From: Herpetosiphon giganteus | GTDB taxonomy: Bacteria > Chloroflexota > Chloroflexia > Chloroflexales > Herpetosiphonaceae | Assembly (NCBI RefSeq): GCF_016907925.1 | Contig: NZ_JAFBCZ010000007.1 | Span: 186,001 to 250,000 of the forward strand | Reading direction: 5' to 3' | Length of the DNA stretch: 64,000 nt | Shown here: piece after piece, positions 1 to 8,566 of the stretch | How positions within the stretch are numbered: the first letter of the stretch is position 1 | Layout: each line of letters opens with the position of its first letter | Notes under the pieces: generated by a model | What the model was told of the DNA's origin: nothing | The model's input: only the letters and a program-made list of their open reading frames with translations | The model's database searches: none | Position numbers and translations under genes: made by a program

Positions 1-552
1 CCAGCGATTGCCGAAATTCCGGTGATTATGCATACGATTGTGGCCGAGCCGAATCAAGGCGTTTCATTTGGGGTGTACGATTATTTGATCAAGCCCGTTG
101 ATCGCGGCCAATTATTGCGAACCCTGCGTAGTTGTATCGACCCGCAAAACGATAAAACCCAATTAGTGCTGGTTGTTGATGACGATCAGGATAGTCGGGC
201 AATGTTGCGGCGCATGCTCGAAGGCGCTGGCTGGAAAGTTTACGAGGCCGCCAATGGCCGCGAAGCCTTGGGCGCATTGCATAGCCGCCCATTTGGGGCC
301 ATGATTCTCGATTTGATGATGCCCGAAATGGATGGCTTTGAAACGATTGCTGCTTTGCAAGAGCTTGAGCAATTCCGCGATTTGCCAATTATTGTGGTTT
401 CGGCCAAAGAGCTAACCGAGGAAGAACGGCAGCAGCTCGAAGCAACCGTTGAACGCGTGGTTAGTAAGGGGAATGTGCGGCGTGAAGAGATTTTGGCCTT
501 GGTTCGCGAGCAAGTTCGGCGGCGGGTGGAGCAACCGCCTACAACCACGTAA
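1..552 (+). CDS. C-terminal part of a multi-receiver response regulator or hybrid histidine kinase (partial)
   Basis: The frame is open from base 1, so the N-terminus lies outside the window. The first segment is the end of a receiver domain, with the YLIKPV motif that carries the conserved Lys-Pro. A second complete receiver domain follows: acidic pocket VVDDDQDS, phospho-acceptor Asp in ILDLMMPEMDG, and Ser/Lys near VVSAK. Tandem receivers are common in hybrid sensor kinases, where they take part in phosphorelays; the upstream kinase part is inferred and not seen. The protein ends in a charged tail (RRRVEQPPTTT) without a DNA-binding domain, which suggests a phosphorelay or protein-interaction output. 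Confidence 0.85.
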   Translation, partial: PAIAEIPVIMHTIVAEPNQGVSFGVYDYLIKPVDRGQLLRTLRSCIDPQNDKTQLVLVVDDDQDSRAMLRRMLEGAGWKVYEAANGREALGALHSRPFGAMILDLMMPEMDGFETIAALQELEQFRDLPIIVVSAKELTEEERQQLEATVERVVSKGNVRREEILALVREQVRRRVEQPPTTT

Positions 553-577
553 ATTGCTGCGCTGGAGCGTGCGTTTA

Positions 578-1228
578 ATGCTTGCGCTGGCAATTGCGTT
601 ATTGCTGGTCAATAGTTGGGTGCGTTGGGCAACTGCCGCTTATCGTTTTGATGATGTGGTGAGCATTCCAAGCCAGCAGGTTGCAATTGTATTTGGGGCT
701 GGTATTCGCAACAATCAACCAAGCGCGGCGCTGCGCGAGCGGCTTGATGGGGCAATTCGTTTATATCAAGCAGGCAAAGTGCAACACTTGTTGATGAGTG
801 GCGATAATAGCCAAGTTAATTATGATGAAGTAAGCGTGATGCGCGAGTATGCGCTGGCCCACGGCGTGCCTGCTAGCGCAATTACCCGCGATTATGCTGG
901 TTTCAGCACCTACGAAACCTGCTATCGGGCCAAGGCAATTTTTGGCCTTGAACAAGCCATCCTCGTGACCCAAGAGTATCATTTGCCGCGCGCAATCTAC
1001 ACCTGTCGCGAGTTGGGTATTAATGCAATTGGCCTGAGCATCCCCGATTGGAGCCATCAGCCAGAACAGGCCACAACCTACTATCCGCCAATGACCCAAG
1101 TGCGCTACACCACTCGCGAATGGTTGGCACGTTGCAAAGCCTTGTTTGAAGTACATATCAGCCAGCCGCAACCAACCTTTTTGGGGCCAACCGTTGGTTT
1201 GGGCGAAACTACCAGCGCCCAACAATAA
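578..1228 (+). CDS. SanA/YdcF-type DUF218 envelope protein
   Basis: One N-terminal membrane helix (LALAIALLLV) is followed by a DUF218 domain. The domain begins with VAIVFGAGI, contains LLMSGDN in mid-domain, and has the YHLPRA segment typical of SanA/YdcF proteins. SanA-like proteins affect the envelope permeability barrier; their exact reaction is unknown. The start is uncertain. I use ATG 578. A TTG at 554, one base after the upstream stop, would add Leu-Arg-Trp and basic residues before the helix and is plausible. An ATG at 449 would overlap the upstream gene by 104 bases and is unlikely. Family assignment is fairly sure, role is not. Confidence 0.8.
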   Translation: MLALAIALLLVNSWVRWATAAYRFDDVVSIPSQQVAIVFGAGIRNNQPSAALRERLDGAIRLYQAGKVQHLLMSGDNSQVNYDEVSVMREYALAHGVPASAITRDYAGFSTYETCYRAKAIFGLEQAILVTQEYHLPRAIYTCRELGINAIGLSIPDWSHQPEQATTYYPPMTQVRYTTREWLARCKALFEVHISQPQPTFLGPTVGLGETTSAQQ

Positions 1229-1275
1229 CGCGCCAACCGCCGAAATTGGCTGCAACTTCGGCGGTTGTGGAATTA

Positions 1276-2265
1276 TTATTCGACGACGGTTGGCTCAGTT
1301 TGGGCGATAAATGGCAACTCGACCACGGTTGCTTGCTGCTCACCAACACTGAGTTGGCTGCCAAGTTCGTGGCCGGTGCGCACATAGCCCAAGCCAATGT
1401 GCTGATTCAAGTCTGGCGACCAAACCACGCTGGTCAATGTGCCAGCATCTTTGCCATTGCTCATCAATTGAGCAGGCACCTCAACTGCGCCGCTTAGTTG
1501 CAAGCCTTGGAGCTTTTTGGCCAAGCGTCCGCGACTATCCATGCGAGCAATAATTTCTTGGCCAATGTAGCAACCTTTGTTGAAGCTGACTGCATCCCAC
1601 AAATTGGCTTCTAGCGGAATGAATTCTTCGTTGAGTTCATTCAAAGCTGGGTAGCCAGCTTCAACCCGCAAAGTATGATAGGTTTCGCGGTCAAGCAAGC
1701 TAGCTTTGGCATCGTCAAAGGCTTCACATAAAGCATCGGCTGCTGCCAGATCAGCAAAAATCGCCCAGCCAGCGCCGCGCATTGGGCGAATGCGGGCCAA
1801 GCGCACCGGACAGCCATCAATTTCCGCGCTGACATGCTGCCACAATCCAACCTGCTCCAAGGCTTGGTTGGTCAATTGTTCTAAGATTGCGGTGGCTTGG
1901 CTGCCATACACCCGCATCTGATGCACGCTCTCGGTGACATCGCGCACCTTAAATTGATCGCCATAAAACTTATTGCGGCCAAAATAGGTGGTTAATTGTG
2001 CGCCACGATTAGCACTGGTAATCGCCCAAATCGTATCATCATCGATCGATAAGATCGTGATTAAATCGATAATTCGCCCAATGTTGGTGGTCAGCACGGT
2101 AATTTGGCCAGTGCCAGGAGCCAAATTGAGCACAGCATTAGTCGAAAGCCGATTAATCAACACCAAACGGTCACGGCCTGTAATTTCCACACACCCAGCC
2201 GACGAGCGATCCAGATAGACTGCTTGCTCGCTGGCAGCTCGATACGCCTGTTCATTCATAACCAA
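1276..2265 (-). CDS. ygfZ: YgfZ/GcvT-like folate-binding protein
   Basis: This 329-residue protein has the YgfZ signature KGCYIGQE around residue 235, including the conserved Cys, on an aminomethyltransferase (GcvT)-like fold. YgfZ family members bind tetrahydrofolate and support assembly or repair of some iron-sulfur enzymes such as MiaB; they are not glycine-cleavage enzymes. Length is normal for the family. It lies 9 bases downstream of the DsbA-like gene on the same strand, so the two are probably co-transcribed, which would fit a shared redox-maintenance role (inference). Confidence 0.85.
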   Translation of the reverse strand: MVMNEQAYRAASEQAVYLDRSSAGCVEITGRDRLVLINRLSTNAVLNLAPGTGQITVLTTNIGRIIDLITILSIDDDTIWAITSANRGAQLTTYFGRNKFYGDQFKVRDVTESVHQMRVYGSQATAILEQLTNQALEQVGLWQHVSAEIDGCPVRLARIRPMRGAGWAIFADLAAADALCEAFDDAKASLLDRETYHTLRVEAGYPALNELNEEFIPLEANLWDAVSFNKGCYIGQEIIARMDSRGRLAKKLQGLQLSGAVEVPAQLMSNGKDAGTLTSVVWSPDLNQHIGLGYVRTGHELGSQLSVGEQQATVVELPFIAQTEPTVVE

Positions 2266-2274
2266 CGACCTCCT

Positions 2275-2883
2275 CTAGTTGCTTGGTTGTTGTGGGTCAA
2301 GGGCTTGTTGCAAAACATCGGCAAACACTTCGTAGGGTTGTGCGCCCACAACCAAGTAGCGTTTAGCAAAAACACTGGCGGGCACGCCACTCAAGCGAAG
2401 TTGCTGGGCCAAGGCAATATCTTCTTCAACTGCTTCATCGTAAAGCGGCTCGGCCAAACTTGCTTGCAAATTGCTGGCATCAAGCCCAACCGATTCGGCG
2501 CACGCGGCCAAAACTTCGATTTGGCTAATATCTTGGCCTTGCAACCAATAGGCGGCCAAGACAGCTTTGGCAAAACCATTGCCAGCGCCTTGTTGTTCGG
2601 CCCATTTGGTCGCCCGATGCGCCCAACGGCTATCAATGCCAAATGGCCCTTGTTGAATATCAACCCCATATTGGGCTTTGGCCATTGCCACCATGGCTGG
2701 CGTTTTTTCGGCAATAAATTGGCGATATTGCGCATCTGGTGGCGGCGAGCCAAATGGTCGCAACTCAAAGGCGTGCCACGTCAATTCAATATCGTGAGTT
2801 TCTTCCAAACGTTTTAAGCTGGTTGAAACGAGAAAACAAAAGGGGCAAACAAAATCTGACCATACATCAACGCTAACTGACAT
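2275..2883 (-). CDS. DsbA-family (FrnE-like) thioredoxin-fold oxidoreductase
   Basis: A 202-residue protein with a CPFC active site at residues 14-17 (VCPFCF) and the FrnE/HCCA-isomerase branch of the DsbA fold: helical insertion, then SGVPASVFAKRY carrying the cis-Pro loop. There is no signal peptide, so a cytoplasmic dithiol oxidoreductase is expected. FrnE homologues act in thiol-disulfide exchange and oxidative stress tolerance. It is first of a two-gene minus-strand unit with the YgfZ-like gene and is divergent from the SbcD-like gene. An inverted repeat lies between the two starts. Confidence 0.85.
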   Translation of the reverse strand: MSVSVDVWSDFVCPFCFLVSTSLKRLEETHDIELTWHAFELRPFGSPPPDAQYRQFIAEKTPAMVAMAKAQYGVDIQQGPFGIDSRWAHRATKWAEQQGAGNGFAKAVLAAYWLQGQDISQIEVLAACAESVGLDASNLQASLAEPLYDEAVEEDIALAQQLRLSGVPASVFAKRYLVVGAQPYEVFADVLQQALDPQQPSN

Positions 2884-2952
2884 ACTAGCTTTCCTTTCCG
2901 CGCAAGAATAGCCGCAAGCAATCGTAAACTTGGATTAACGAGCGGCCTTTTC

Positions 2953-2984
2953 AGTCTACCACGAGCCGCCGATTGTGGTAGACT
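2953..2984. promoter_or_regulatory. Inverted repeat in the divergent promoter region between dsbA-like and sbcD-like genes
   Basis: AGTCTACCAC (2953-2962) and GTGGTAGACT (2975-2984) are perfect 10-base inverted arms with a 12-base spacer. On each strand the outer arm reads TGGTAGACT, resembling an extended -10 element (TGn then TAGACT) pointing toward the adjacent gene. This suggests back-to-back promoters or an operator for a dimeric regulator. No -35 match was found, so the promoter reading is an inference. Confidence 0.4.
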
Positions 2985-3018
2985 AACCAAACACATGAGC
3001 TATTAAAGGGATTGGGCA

Positions 3019-4263
3019 ATGAAAATTCTCCACCTCGCAGATATTCACATTGGCATGGAAAATTATGGTCGCCTCGATAATGTAACCGGCCTCAACACCC
3101 GTTTAATCGATTATCTTGATCGCTTTGCAGAAGCCTTGCAGATTGGCATCGAGCAGGATGTTGATTTGGTGCTGATTGCTGGCGATATTTATAAAAACCG
3201 CACACCCAACCCAACCCATCAACGCGAATTTGCCCGCCGCCTCCGTAGCGTTTTGGATCGGGGAATTCCGGTGTTTATTTTGGTTGGCAATCACGATGTT
3301 TCTGCCGCTGCTGGCAAGGCCCACTCGGTGGAAATTTTCGATACGCTGGCGATTGAAGGCGTGACGATTGCCGATCGGCTTGGGATTCATACGATCGAAA
3401 CCCGCGCTGGCAGTATTCAAATTGTTGCCGTGCCTTGGATTAGCCGCCACGCCATTTTAACCAAAGATGATATTCGTGAATTGCCATTTGCCGAACTCGA
3501 AGCCGAATTGCTGCGCCGAGTTGGGGCTTGGCTCGAACAAGTGCCTGAGCGTTTGCGCGGCGATTTACCAGCCATTTTAACCTTTCATGGCACGGTTTCC
3601 AATGCCACTTATGGCGCTGAACGCTCGGTGATGTTGGGCAATGATCTGATTTTACCACCATCGCTTTTGGCTCAGCCAGGCATTCAATATGTGGCGTTGG
3701 GCCATATTCATCGCTATCAAGTGCTCAGCCAAAATCCCCCGATGATCTACCCAGGCTCGATTGAACGGATCGATTTTAGCGAGGAAACTGAGCAAAAACA
3801 GGTGGTGATTGTTGAAATTGAAAATAATTGGGAAGATGCGACCTTCCAGCCAATTCCGGTCCATCCACGCCCATTCGTTACGATTAAAGTTGATGTAACT
3901 GGCAGCAGCGACCCTATGGAGCGGGTGGCCCAAGCAATGAGCAAACGCGATTTGGAAGGTGCTGTGGTGCGCCTTTTGATTAGTGCTGCCGCTGAGCAAC
4001 GCCCGCAACTTGATGAAGCAGAGCTGCGGCGGTTGCTTGAAGCCGCCGAAACCCATGTGATTGCCAGCATCGCGATTGATGCCAAACGCAGCGAACGCAC
4101 GCGCTATGCAGCTGTGGCCAGCGAATTGAACGAAGGGCTTACGCCCCGCCGCGCGCTTGAAATCTACCTTGAGAGCAGCAACATCAGCACTACGCGCCGC
4201 GAGCACATGCTCAAAGCCGCCGATGCCCTGATCAAAGCCGAGCAAGCCAGCGAGCATGCATAA
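3019..4263 (+). CDS. sbcD: SbcD/Mre11-type metallophosphoesterase DNA exonuclease subunit
   Basis: The N-terminal calcineurin-like phosphoesterase domain shows the metal ligands in order: ADIHIG, IAGDIYKNR, VGNHD, LTFHG and GHIHRYQ, followed by YPGSIERIDF, typical of SbcD/Mre11. At 414 residues the length is normal. SbcD works with the SbcC ATPase to open hairpin and protein-blocked DNA ends. No sbcC follows here; the next gene is an unrelated lipoprotein, so the partner must lie elsewhere. AAAGGG precedes ATG 3019. In a genome with many palindromic repeats such a nuclease is a natural hairpin-processing factor (inference). Confidence 0.85.
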   Translation: MKILHLADIHIGMENYGRLDNVTGLNTRLIDYLDRFAEALQIGIEQDVDLVLIAGDIYKNRTPNPTHQREFARRLRSVLDRGIPVFILVGNHDVSAAAGKAHSVEIFDTLAIEGVTIADRLGIHTIETRAGSIQIVAVPWISRHAILTKDDIRELPFAELEAELLRRVGAWLEQVPERLRGDLPAILTFHGTVSNATYGAERSVMLGNDLILPPSLLAQPGIQYVALGHIHRYQVLSQNPPMIYPGSIERIDFSEETEQKQVVIVEIENNWEDATFQPIPVHPRPFVTIKVDVTGSSDPMERVAQAMSKRDLEGAVVRLLISAAAEQRPQLDEAELRRLLEAAETHVIASIAIDAKRSERTRYAAVASELNEGLTPRRALEIYLESSNISTTRREHMLKAADALIKAEQASEHA

Positions 4264-4596
4264 TGAGAAGGATGAACATAGAACAGAGAACATAGAGCAT
4301 AGGAGTTGGGGTTAGGGTTCAGGGGCTAGGTGTCAGAGATTAGGCTGCCTGATCTAAGTTATGGGCTATCGGAAGTATCATCAGGGAAATCTGTGCCAAT
4401 CTGTGGCTAAAAACTTAACCTTCGTGTTCTTTGTGTCCTTCGTGGTTAAAAATAATCTTCGTGTGCTTCGTGGATCAAAAAACACACTTCATGTGCTTCG
4501 TGCATCAACCAAGGGTAGGAACAAAATCTGCTATCCTAACGTTGATCTCGCAGTGAGGTTGGCACAACGCCAATTTTAATTAAGGAGTTTTATCGA
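4264..4596. repeat. Intergenic low-complexity repeat cluster downstream of sbcD-like gene
   Basis: There is no gene in this stretch. Purine-rich repeats of the GAACATAGAGCATAG type start about 12 bases after the stop codon (4275-4302). Then come GGTTAGGGTTCAGGGG-type sequence and a paired ATCTGTG motif near 4388-4408. From 4420 to 4508 there are several CTTCGTG repeats. The same motifs recur at 23,990-24,320, 26,470-26,600 and 31,950-32,195. Confidence 0.8.
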
Positions 4597-5046
4597 ATGC
4601 GTAAGGGAATTTTGCTGCTCGTATTGACCTCCGTTTTAGCAGCATGCGGCACCGCACAAAGCACACCAACGACTGCGCCAACTGCGACAGTTGCGGTAAC
4701 CCCCACAACCGATAGCGCGAGCTATCCAACTCCTGATTTGGCCCAAAGCGAAATTGGCCTGATGATGATTGAGAGTGTGTCAGTTACGGTCAAAGAATCG
4801 ATGCCGCCCCAAGTAATGGTTGAAATTAACGGCATGCTCAACGATGGTTGCACCGCATTCCACGAAGCGAAGCAAGTGGTTGAAGGCAACACGATTAAAA
4901 TTGAAGTAACCACAATTCGGCCAAAAGATGCAATGTGTACCCAAGAAATCTCACCATTTAGCACCACGATTCAAGTTGATGCGCAGCTCCAACCAGGCGA
5001 ATATACAATTCTGGTTAACGATGTTGCTGAAGCGCTTAAATTGTAA
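4597..5046 (+). CDS. Small secreted lipoprotein of unknown function
   Basis: This 149-residue protein starts with a type II signal peptide: MRKG, a hydrophobic core, then the lipobox LAAC with Cys17. A Thr/Pro-rich linker (STPTTAPTATVAVTPTTD) leads into a compact domain of about 100 residues with two Cys residues (NDGCTAF and AMCTQE) that could form a disulfide. It should be anchored on the outer face of the cytoplasmic membrane. I do not recognise the domain. A GGAG ribosome-binding site lies about 10 bases before the start, and a hairpin terminator follows. Confidence 0.8.
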   Translation: MRKGILLLVLTSVLAACGTAQSTPTTAPTATVAVTPTTDSASYPTPDLAQSEIGLMMIESVSVTVKESMPPQVMVEINGMLNDGCTAFHEAKQVVEGNTIKIEVTTIRPKDAMCTQEISPFSTTIQVDAQLQPGEYTILVNDVAEALKL

Positions 5047-5071
5047 ATTTGCTGCGAGCTTTTGATTTCAG

Positions 5072-5100
5072 CGGGGAGCTTCGGCTCTCCGTTGGTTGTT
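5072..5100 (+). terminator. Rho-independent terminator after the lipoprotein gene
   Basis: An 8-base stem CGGGGAGC/GCTCTCCG (5072-5079 and 5084-5091, one G-T pair) encloses a TTCG tetraloop and is followed by the T-rich TTGGTTGTTT. It lies 26 bases after the lipoprotein stop. Confidence 0.75.
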
Positions 5101-5157
5101 TAATCTAGCATATCAAGCACGAAAATAATTTAATTAATTTCTAAGCACCGCCTAACT

Positions 5158-5193
5158 TTGACAGATTGGCAAGCTGTTCTAAAATATCGAACA
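5158..5193 (+). promoter_or_regulatory. Sigma70-type promoter with overlapping palindrome in front of the R-M genes
   Basis: TTGACA (5158-5163) and TAAAAT (5180-5185) are separated by 16 bases, a near-consensus vegetative promoter. Over the -10 lies an imperfect palindrome, TGTTC (5175-5179), nine bases, GAACA (5189-5193). A dimeric repressor bound there would block RNA polymerase. C5-methyltransferases of R-M systems are often autoregulated in this way, but no separate controller gene is visible and the regulator is unknown. Confidence 0.6.
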
Positions 5194-5218
5194 GACAGTA
5201 CAACCATGAAAGAACGCT

Positions 5219-6517
5219 ATGCAACAATTTCGCTTTATAGATTTATTTGCCGGGATTGGTGGGTTTCGACTTGGGCTTGAGGCAGTTGGTGGTATGTGTG
5301 TTGCCTCGGCTGAGATCGATCAACAGGCACTGAAGGTGTATCGCCAAAACTGGCCTGCTGATAGCGCAGACCACAATTTAGGCGATATTACAACCCTTGC
5401 GCAATTGCCTGCACACGATATATTAGTCGGCGGCGTACCGTGTCAGCCGTGGTCGATTGCAGGTAAAAATCAAGCATTTGATGACCCACGTGGGCAATTG
5501 TGGACTGATGTTATTCGTTTAGTGCGAATTAATCAACCAAAAGCTTTTATCTTTGAAAATGTCAAAGGCTTAGTCGATCCACGTAATCGCTTATGTTTAG
5601 AAAGTATTCTTGATAGTTTTAAAGATCTGGGTTACAACGTTTACTACAAATTATTAAATTCATTTGATTATGGAGTTACTCAGAATCGTGATCGGGTTTT
5701 TATAATTGGTATTCAACAAAAACTTGATCTGATCAGTTTTTCGTTTCCAGAATATGCTGAATCTGAACAACGGCTTTACCATATTTTAGATAATCTTGAA
5801 GTACCAGAAACTAAACTTGAATCAATTCCAATTCAGCGCAATTTATTTGGTGAGCGAATTGATGTTGGCTATAATAAATTAACTCCTCGTGGTGCATTTA
5901 ATGATTTTTTTATTCTTAACGATATTCGCAATGGGCCAACAAGTATTCATAGCTGGGAAATATACCCCACAACCGAGCGCGAAAAACAGATTTGTATGAT
6001 TATTATGCGTAATCGACGTAATTCTCGTTATGGCGACTGCGATGGCAACCCGATGAGCTATCAGGATATAGCTGAATTGGTTGCTGGTTTAGCAGAAAAA
6101 GAATTACAAACCTTAGTAGAAAAACGAATTTTACGTCAATATGCTGATGGTAAGTATGAATTTTTTAATCGGCGTTTATCTGGTGGGATCGATGGAACAT
6201 ACCGAATTTTTTTACCAAATGCGCGCTTTTTTGGTACATTAACCGCACGTGGAATGCACGATGAAATTGCTGAAATTAGTGTTAGTGGTGCTAATGCTGA
6301 GGAATATAAACATAATTTTATTCAGCAAGTGTTAATCCCAAAACGCTATCGGAAAATTACCGTAAGCGAAGCTGCTCGTTTACAAGGCTTTCCTGGATCA
6401 TTCCAATTTCACTCCAACCAATCGGCAAATTTTCGCTTGATTGGTAATAGTGTCGCTCCACCAGTTATTGTTGCTCTTGGTAAAGCTTTGCAAAGTATAA
6501 AATTATTTGAGCCATAA
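5219..6517 (+). CDS. DNA (cytosine-5)-methyltransferase of a type II R-M system
   Basis: All main m5C-methyltransferase motifs are present in order: motif I FIDLFAGIGGFRLGLE (residues 6-21), motif IV with catalytic Cys in GGVPCQPWS (71-79), motif VI ENVKG (113-117), motif VIII QNRDRVFIIG, motif IX EAARLQGFP, and motif X IGNSVAPP. The variable region between VIII and IX (about 165-370) holds the target recognition domain. At 432 residues it is full length. It methylates C in its target to protect host DNA. The gene and its follower are visibly AT-richer than the neighbours, suggesting horizontal transfer. The paired nuclease resembles TdeIII, so GGNCC is a possible target (inference). Confidence 0.95.
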   Translation: MQQFRFIDLFAGIGGFRLGLEAVGGMCVASAEIDQQALKVYRQNWPADSADHNLGDITTLAQLPAHDILVGGVPCQPWSIAGKNQAFDDPRGQLWTDVIRLVRINQPKAFIFENVKGLVDPRNRLCLESILDSFKDLGYNVYYKLLNSFDYGVTQNRDRVFIIGIQQKLDLISFSFPEYAESEQRLYHILDNLEVPETKLESIPIQRNLFGERIDVGYNKLTPRGAFNDFFILNDIRNGPTSIHSWEIYPTTEREKQICMIIMRNRRNSRYGDCDGNPMSYQDIAELVAGLAEKELQTLVEKRILRQYADGKYEFFNRRLSGGIDGTYRIFLPNARFFGTLTARGMHDEIAEISVSGANAEEYKHNFIQQVLIPKRYRKITVSEAARLQGFPGSFQFHSNQSANFRLIGNSVAPPVIVALGKALQSIKLFEP

Positions 6518-6535
6518 TTGTGCGAGGTTTAGGCT

Positions 6536-7359
6536 ATGGCAATTAATCCAATGACTCGCGATAAAATTAAAGCTTATCTCAATAGTTTCATTGAACAGCA
6601 ATTAGCAGTGTATACGCAACGAAACGTGCGTGAATTTCACGATGTTGATAGTTATTTAGCTTCTCTATCAGCAGATGGTGATCTGAAGCCGTTTCACGCA
6701 TCGCTTATTCCAGCAGCAATTATGCGCTTAAATCGGTTTGAACGCAGCTTAAGTACCGGGCTTGGCTCAACCTTTGAGGAATGTGCACGCTTAATTGCGC
6801 TTAATCATCATGCAATTGCGCTCCGTAGCTATGATCTACAGGCCTCGCTTGATCAAGCCCAATGGGCTGCAATCGATCAATTAATTGCTACGCTTGATCG
6901 TAGCCAGCAGCGCCAAATCCCAACACTTTATGCGATGCTTGATCAACTTCAATCAATACAATTAACCGGTATTACAGAAAATCATGTTGTGCGCGCAGAT
7001 TTATACATTCAACGCCATGATGGCAGCGAATTATTCTTTGAAATAAAATCACCCAAACCTAATAAAGGCCAATGCCTTGAGGTTATGCAACGGTTACTCC
7101 GCATTTATGCAATCAAACAGCAATCCGCTGTGCCAATCAAGGCTTTTTATGCAATGGCCTACAATCCTTGGGGGATTAATCGGACTAGCTATCGCTCAAG
7201 TATTACGAAAAATATACCGATTTTACCAATGCTGTGCTCATTGGTCAGGAGTTTTGGTCGTTAATTGGCGAGCCAACAACTTATTCTGAATTGCTGGAAA
7301 TTTATCATGAGATAGGATTAGCAAAATCCGCTGAGATAACCCAAAAACTCCTGCAATAA
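6536..7359 (+). pseudogene. TdeIII-like type II restriction endonuclease, frameshifted near its C-terminus
   Basis: The first 225 residues match my knowledge of the TdeIII endonuclease family: a NRFERSLSTGLG region near the N-terminus, then the catalytic core ADLYI with FEIKSPKPNKGQ, the PD-(D/E)xK-type E-x-K. They end in AYNPWGINRTSYRSS. At about 7190-7201 the frame breaks and the ORF stops at 7264 with an unrelated tail. In the -1 frame the family tail resumes: YYEKYTDF, VLIGQEFWSLIGEP, TYSELLEIYHEIGL, with its stop at 7357-7359. A single-base deletion is the simplest explanation. The active-site motif is before the break, but the lost segment is conserved, so activity is doubtful. It lies 18 bases after the methyltransferase stop. 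Confidence 0.8.
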
Positions 7360-7689
7360 GCTCATAGTGGCTCGCAAAAATGGTAAATGCGGCGCAGTTG
7401 TCCAACGATATTGCGGCTCCACGGCCAGCTGAACCAAACAGGATACAACATATACATTCTCGTTTCATGTAAATTGCAGGGAGCAAGCCCAACGCTTCGA
7501 GGCATAGCGCAACATCCACTGGCGATTTGGGCTTGCTTGAGCTGTATTCTAGCAACTGGCTATGAAAAAGTTGTGGAGAATGTTTGAACAATATTGACAA
7601 AGGCGGCATTTGGGGCTTGCTGCGTAGCATTCAAGGTTGTAAGGTAGAGCTTAGGAGCGATGCTGCTCCACTAGCTAAGGGTTGTTGGT
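7360..7689. other. Intergenic region without recognised content
   Basis: These 330 bases between the frameshifted endonuclease and the next gene show no convincing coding frame, hairpin terminator or shared repeat. They may be residual DNA from insertion of the R-M system, but no boundary repeat is visible. Confidence 0.5.
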
Positions 7690-8142
7690 ATGATTGTTGA
7701 TCTTTCTACGCGCTTGGATTGTGCTGCCAGCACCGCGATTGAGCATGTCACGACATCACGCCTTTTAGAATATGTGGCCAAACCATTGGTTACGTTTGTG
7801 CCCAAACACCCAAGCCAGCTGCCAACGATTTGGCACGATGGCACGTATTGGGTCGAGTTACGCTTATTTGGCCTGATTCCCTGCGGCAAACAAGCCATTG
7901 TGATTTCGCACCCGCAGCAGCATCCTTTTACGTTGCGCGATAATGGTTATAGCCGTTTGATTAAACGCTGGGATCATACGATTGAGGTGGCGGTTGAAGG
8001 CACAAGCACGCGCTATCGTGACCATGTGGTGGTTGAGGCGGGCTGGCTAACCCCAATTATCTGGCTCTTTGCTCAAGTTTTTTATCGCCACCGGCAGCGG
8101 CGTTGGCGACGTTTAGCCGCCAAACGTTTTCGCTATGAGTAG
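7690..8142 (+). CDS. Conserved hypothetical protein, possibly SRPBCC fold
   Basis: This 150-residue protein has no signal peptide. The order LRLFGLIPCGKQ, LRDNG, IKRWDHTIEV, then a C-terminal amphipathic helix rich in Arg (FYRHRQRRWRRLAAKRF), resembles bacterial proteins annotated as SRPBCC-like ligand-binding proteins. I give this as a weak assignment from memory of the pattern, and the ligand is unknown. Its stop overlaps the start of the next gene by eight bases (ATGAGTAG), which indicates translational coupling. Confidence 0.7.
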   Translation: MIVDLSTRLDCAASTAIEHVTTSRLLEYVAKPLVTFVPKHPSQLPTIWHDGTYWVELRLFGLIPCGKQAIVISHPQQHPFTLRDNGYSRLIKRWDHTIEVAVEGTSTRYRDHVVVEAGWLTPIIWLFAQVFYRHRQRRWRRLAAKRFRYE

Positions 8143-8566
8143 TATTTTGCTTGACCAAAATAATCCAGTCGTGCAATTGTGTATTCGCGGGGTGCAGGCC
8201 GAAATGCACGATCAGATTGCTGCTGCCCAAGCCGCCTATCAACAAGCTTGGGTTATGCGCCAAACTGCCTTGGATGGCTGCATCGCGGCCCATTATTGTG
8301 CCCGCCATCAACCCCCAACAACGATGCTCGAATGGAACCGAATTGCGCTTGAACAGGCCCAATTGGTTGAGCACGCAGCAATCAGCGATTTTCTGCCATC
8401 GCTGTATTTGAATTTGGCTTGGTCGTATGAACAAACTGATCAGTGTGCCCTCGCTGTGGAGCATTATCGATTGTGCTTGGCGAGCCTCATTGGCTTGGAA
8501 GCTAGCCCCTATCACACCATGATTCAGGAAAGTGCATTGGCCGCGTTGCAGCGGCTAGATCGGTAG
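8135..8566 (+). CDS. Small helical TPR-like protein
   Basis: This 143-residue all-helical protein opens with NNPVVQLCIRG and AEMHDQ, contains CIAAHYCARHQPP, and ends with YLNLAWSYEQTDQ and SALAALQRL. Those helix pairs resemble TPR repeats in a known but uncharacterised bacterial family. It lacks a membrane segment and is presumably a cytoplasmic adaptor. It is translationally coupled to the upstream SRPBCC-like gene, and its 3' end overlaps the convergent channel gene by 12 bases. Confidence 0.7.
   Translation: MSSILLDQNNPVVQLCIRGVQAEMHDQIAAAQAAYQQAWVMRQTALDGCIAAHYCARHQPPTTMLEWNRIALEQAQLVEHAAISDFLPSLYLNLAWSYEQTDQCALAVEHYRLCLASLIGLEASPYHTMIQESALAALQRLDR

Noticed and set aside
2104-2817. A 237-codon plus-strand frame across two minus-strand genes
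   Set aside because: It spans the end of one recognised gene and most of another and has no domain.
7360-7689. Possible small genes after the R-M pair
   Set aside because: The frames present lack ribosome-binding sites and recognisable composition, so no gene is called.
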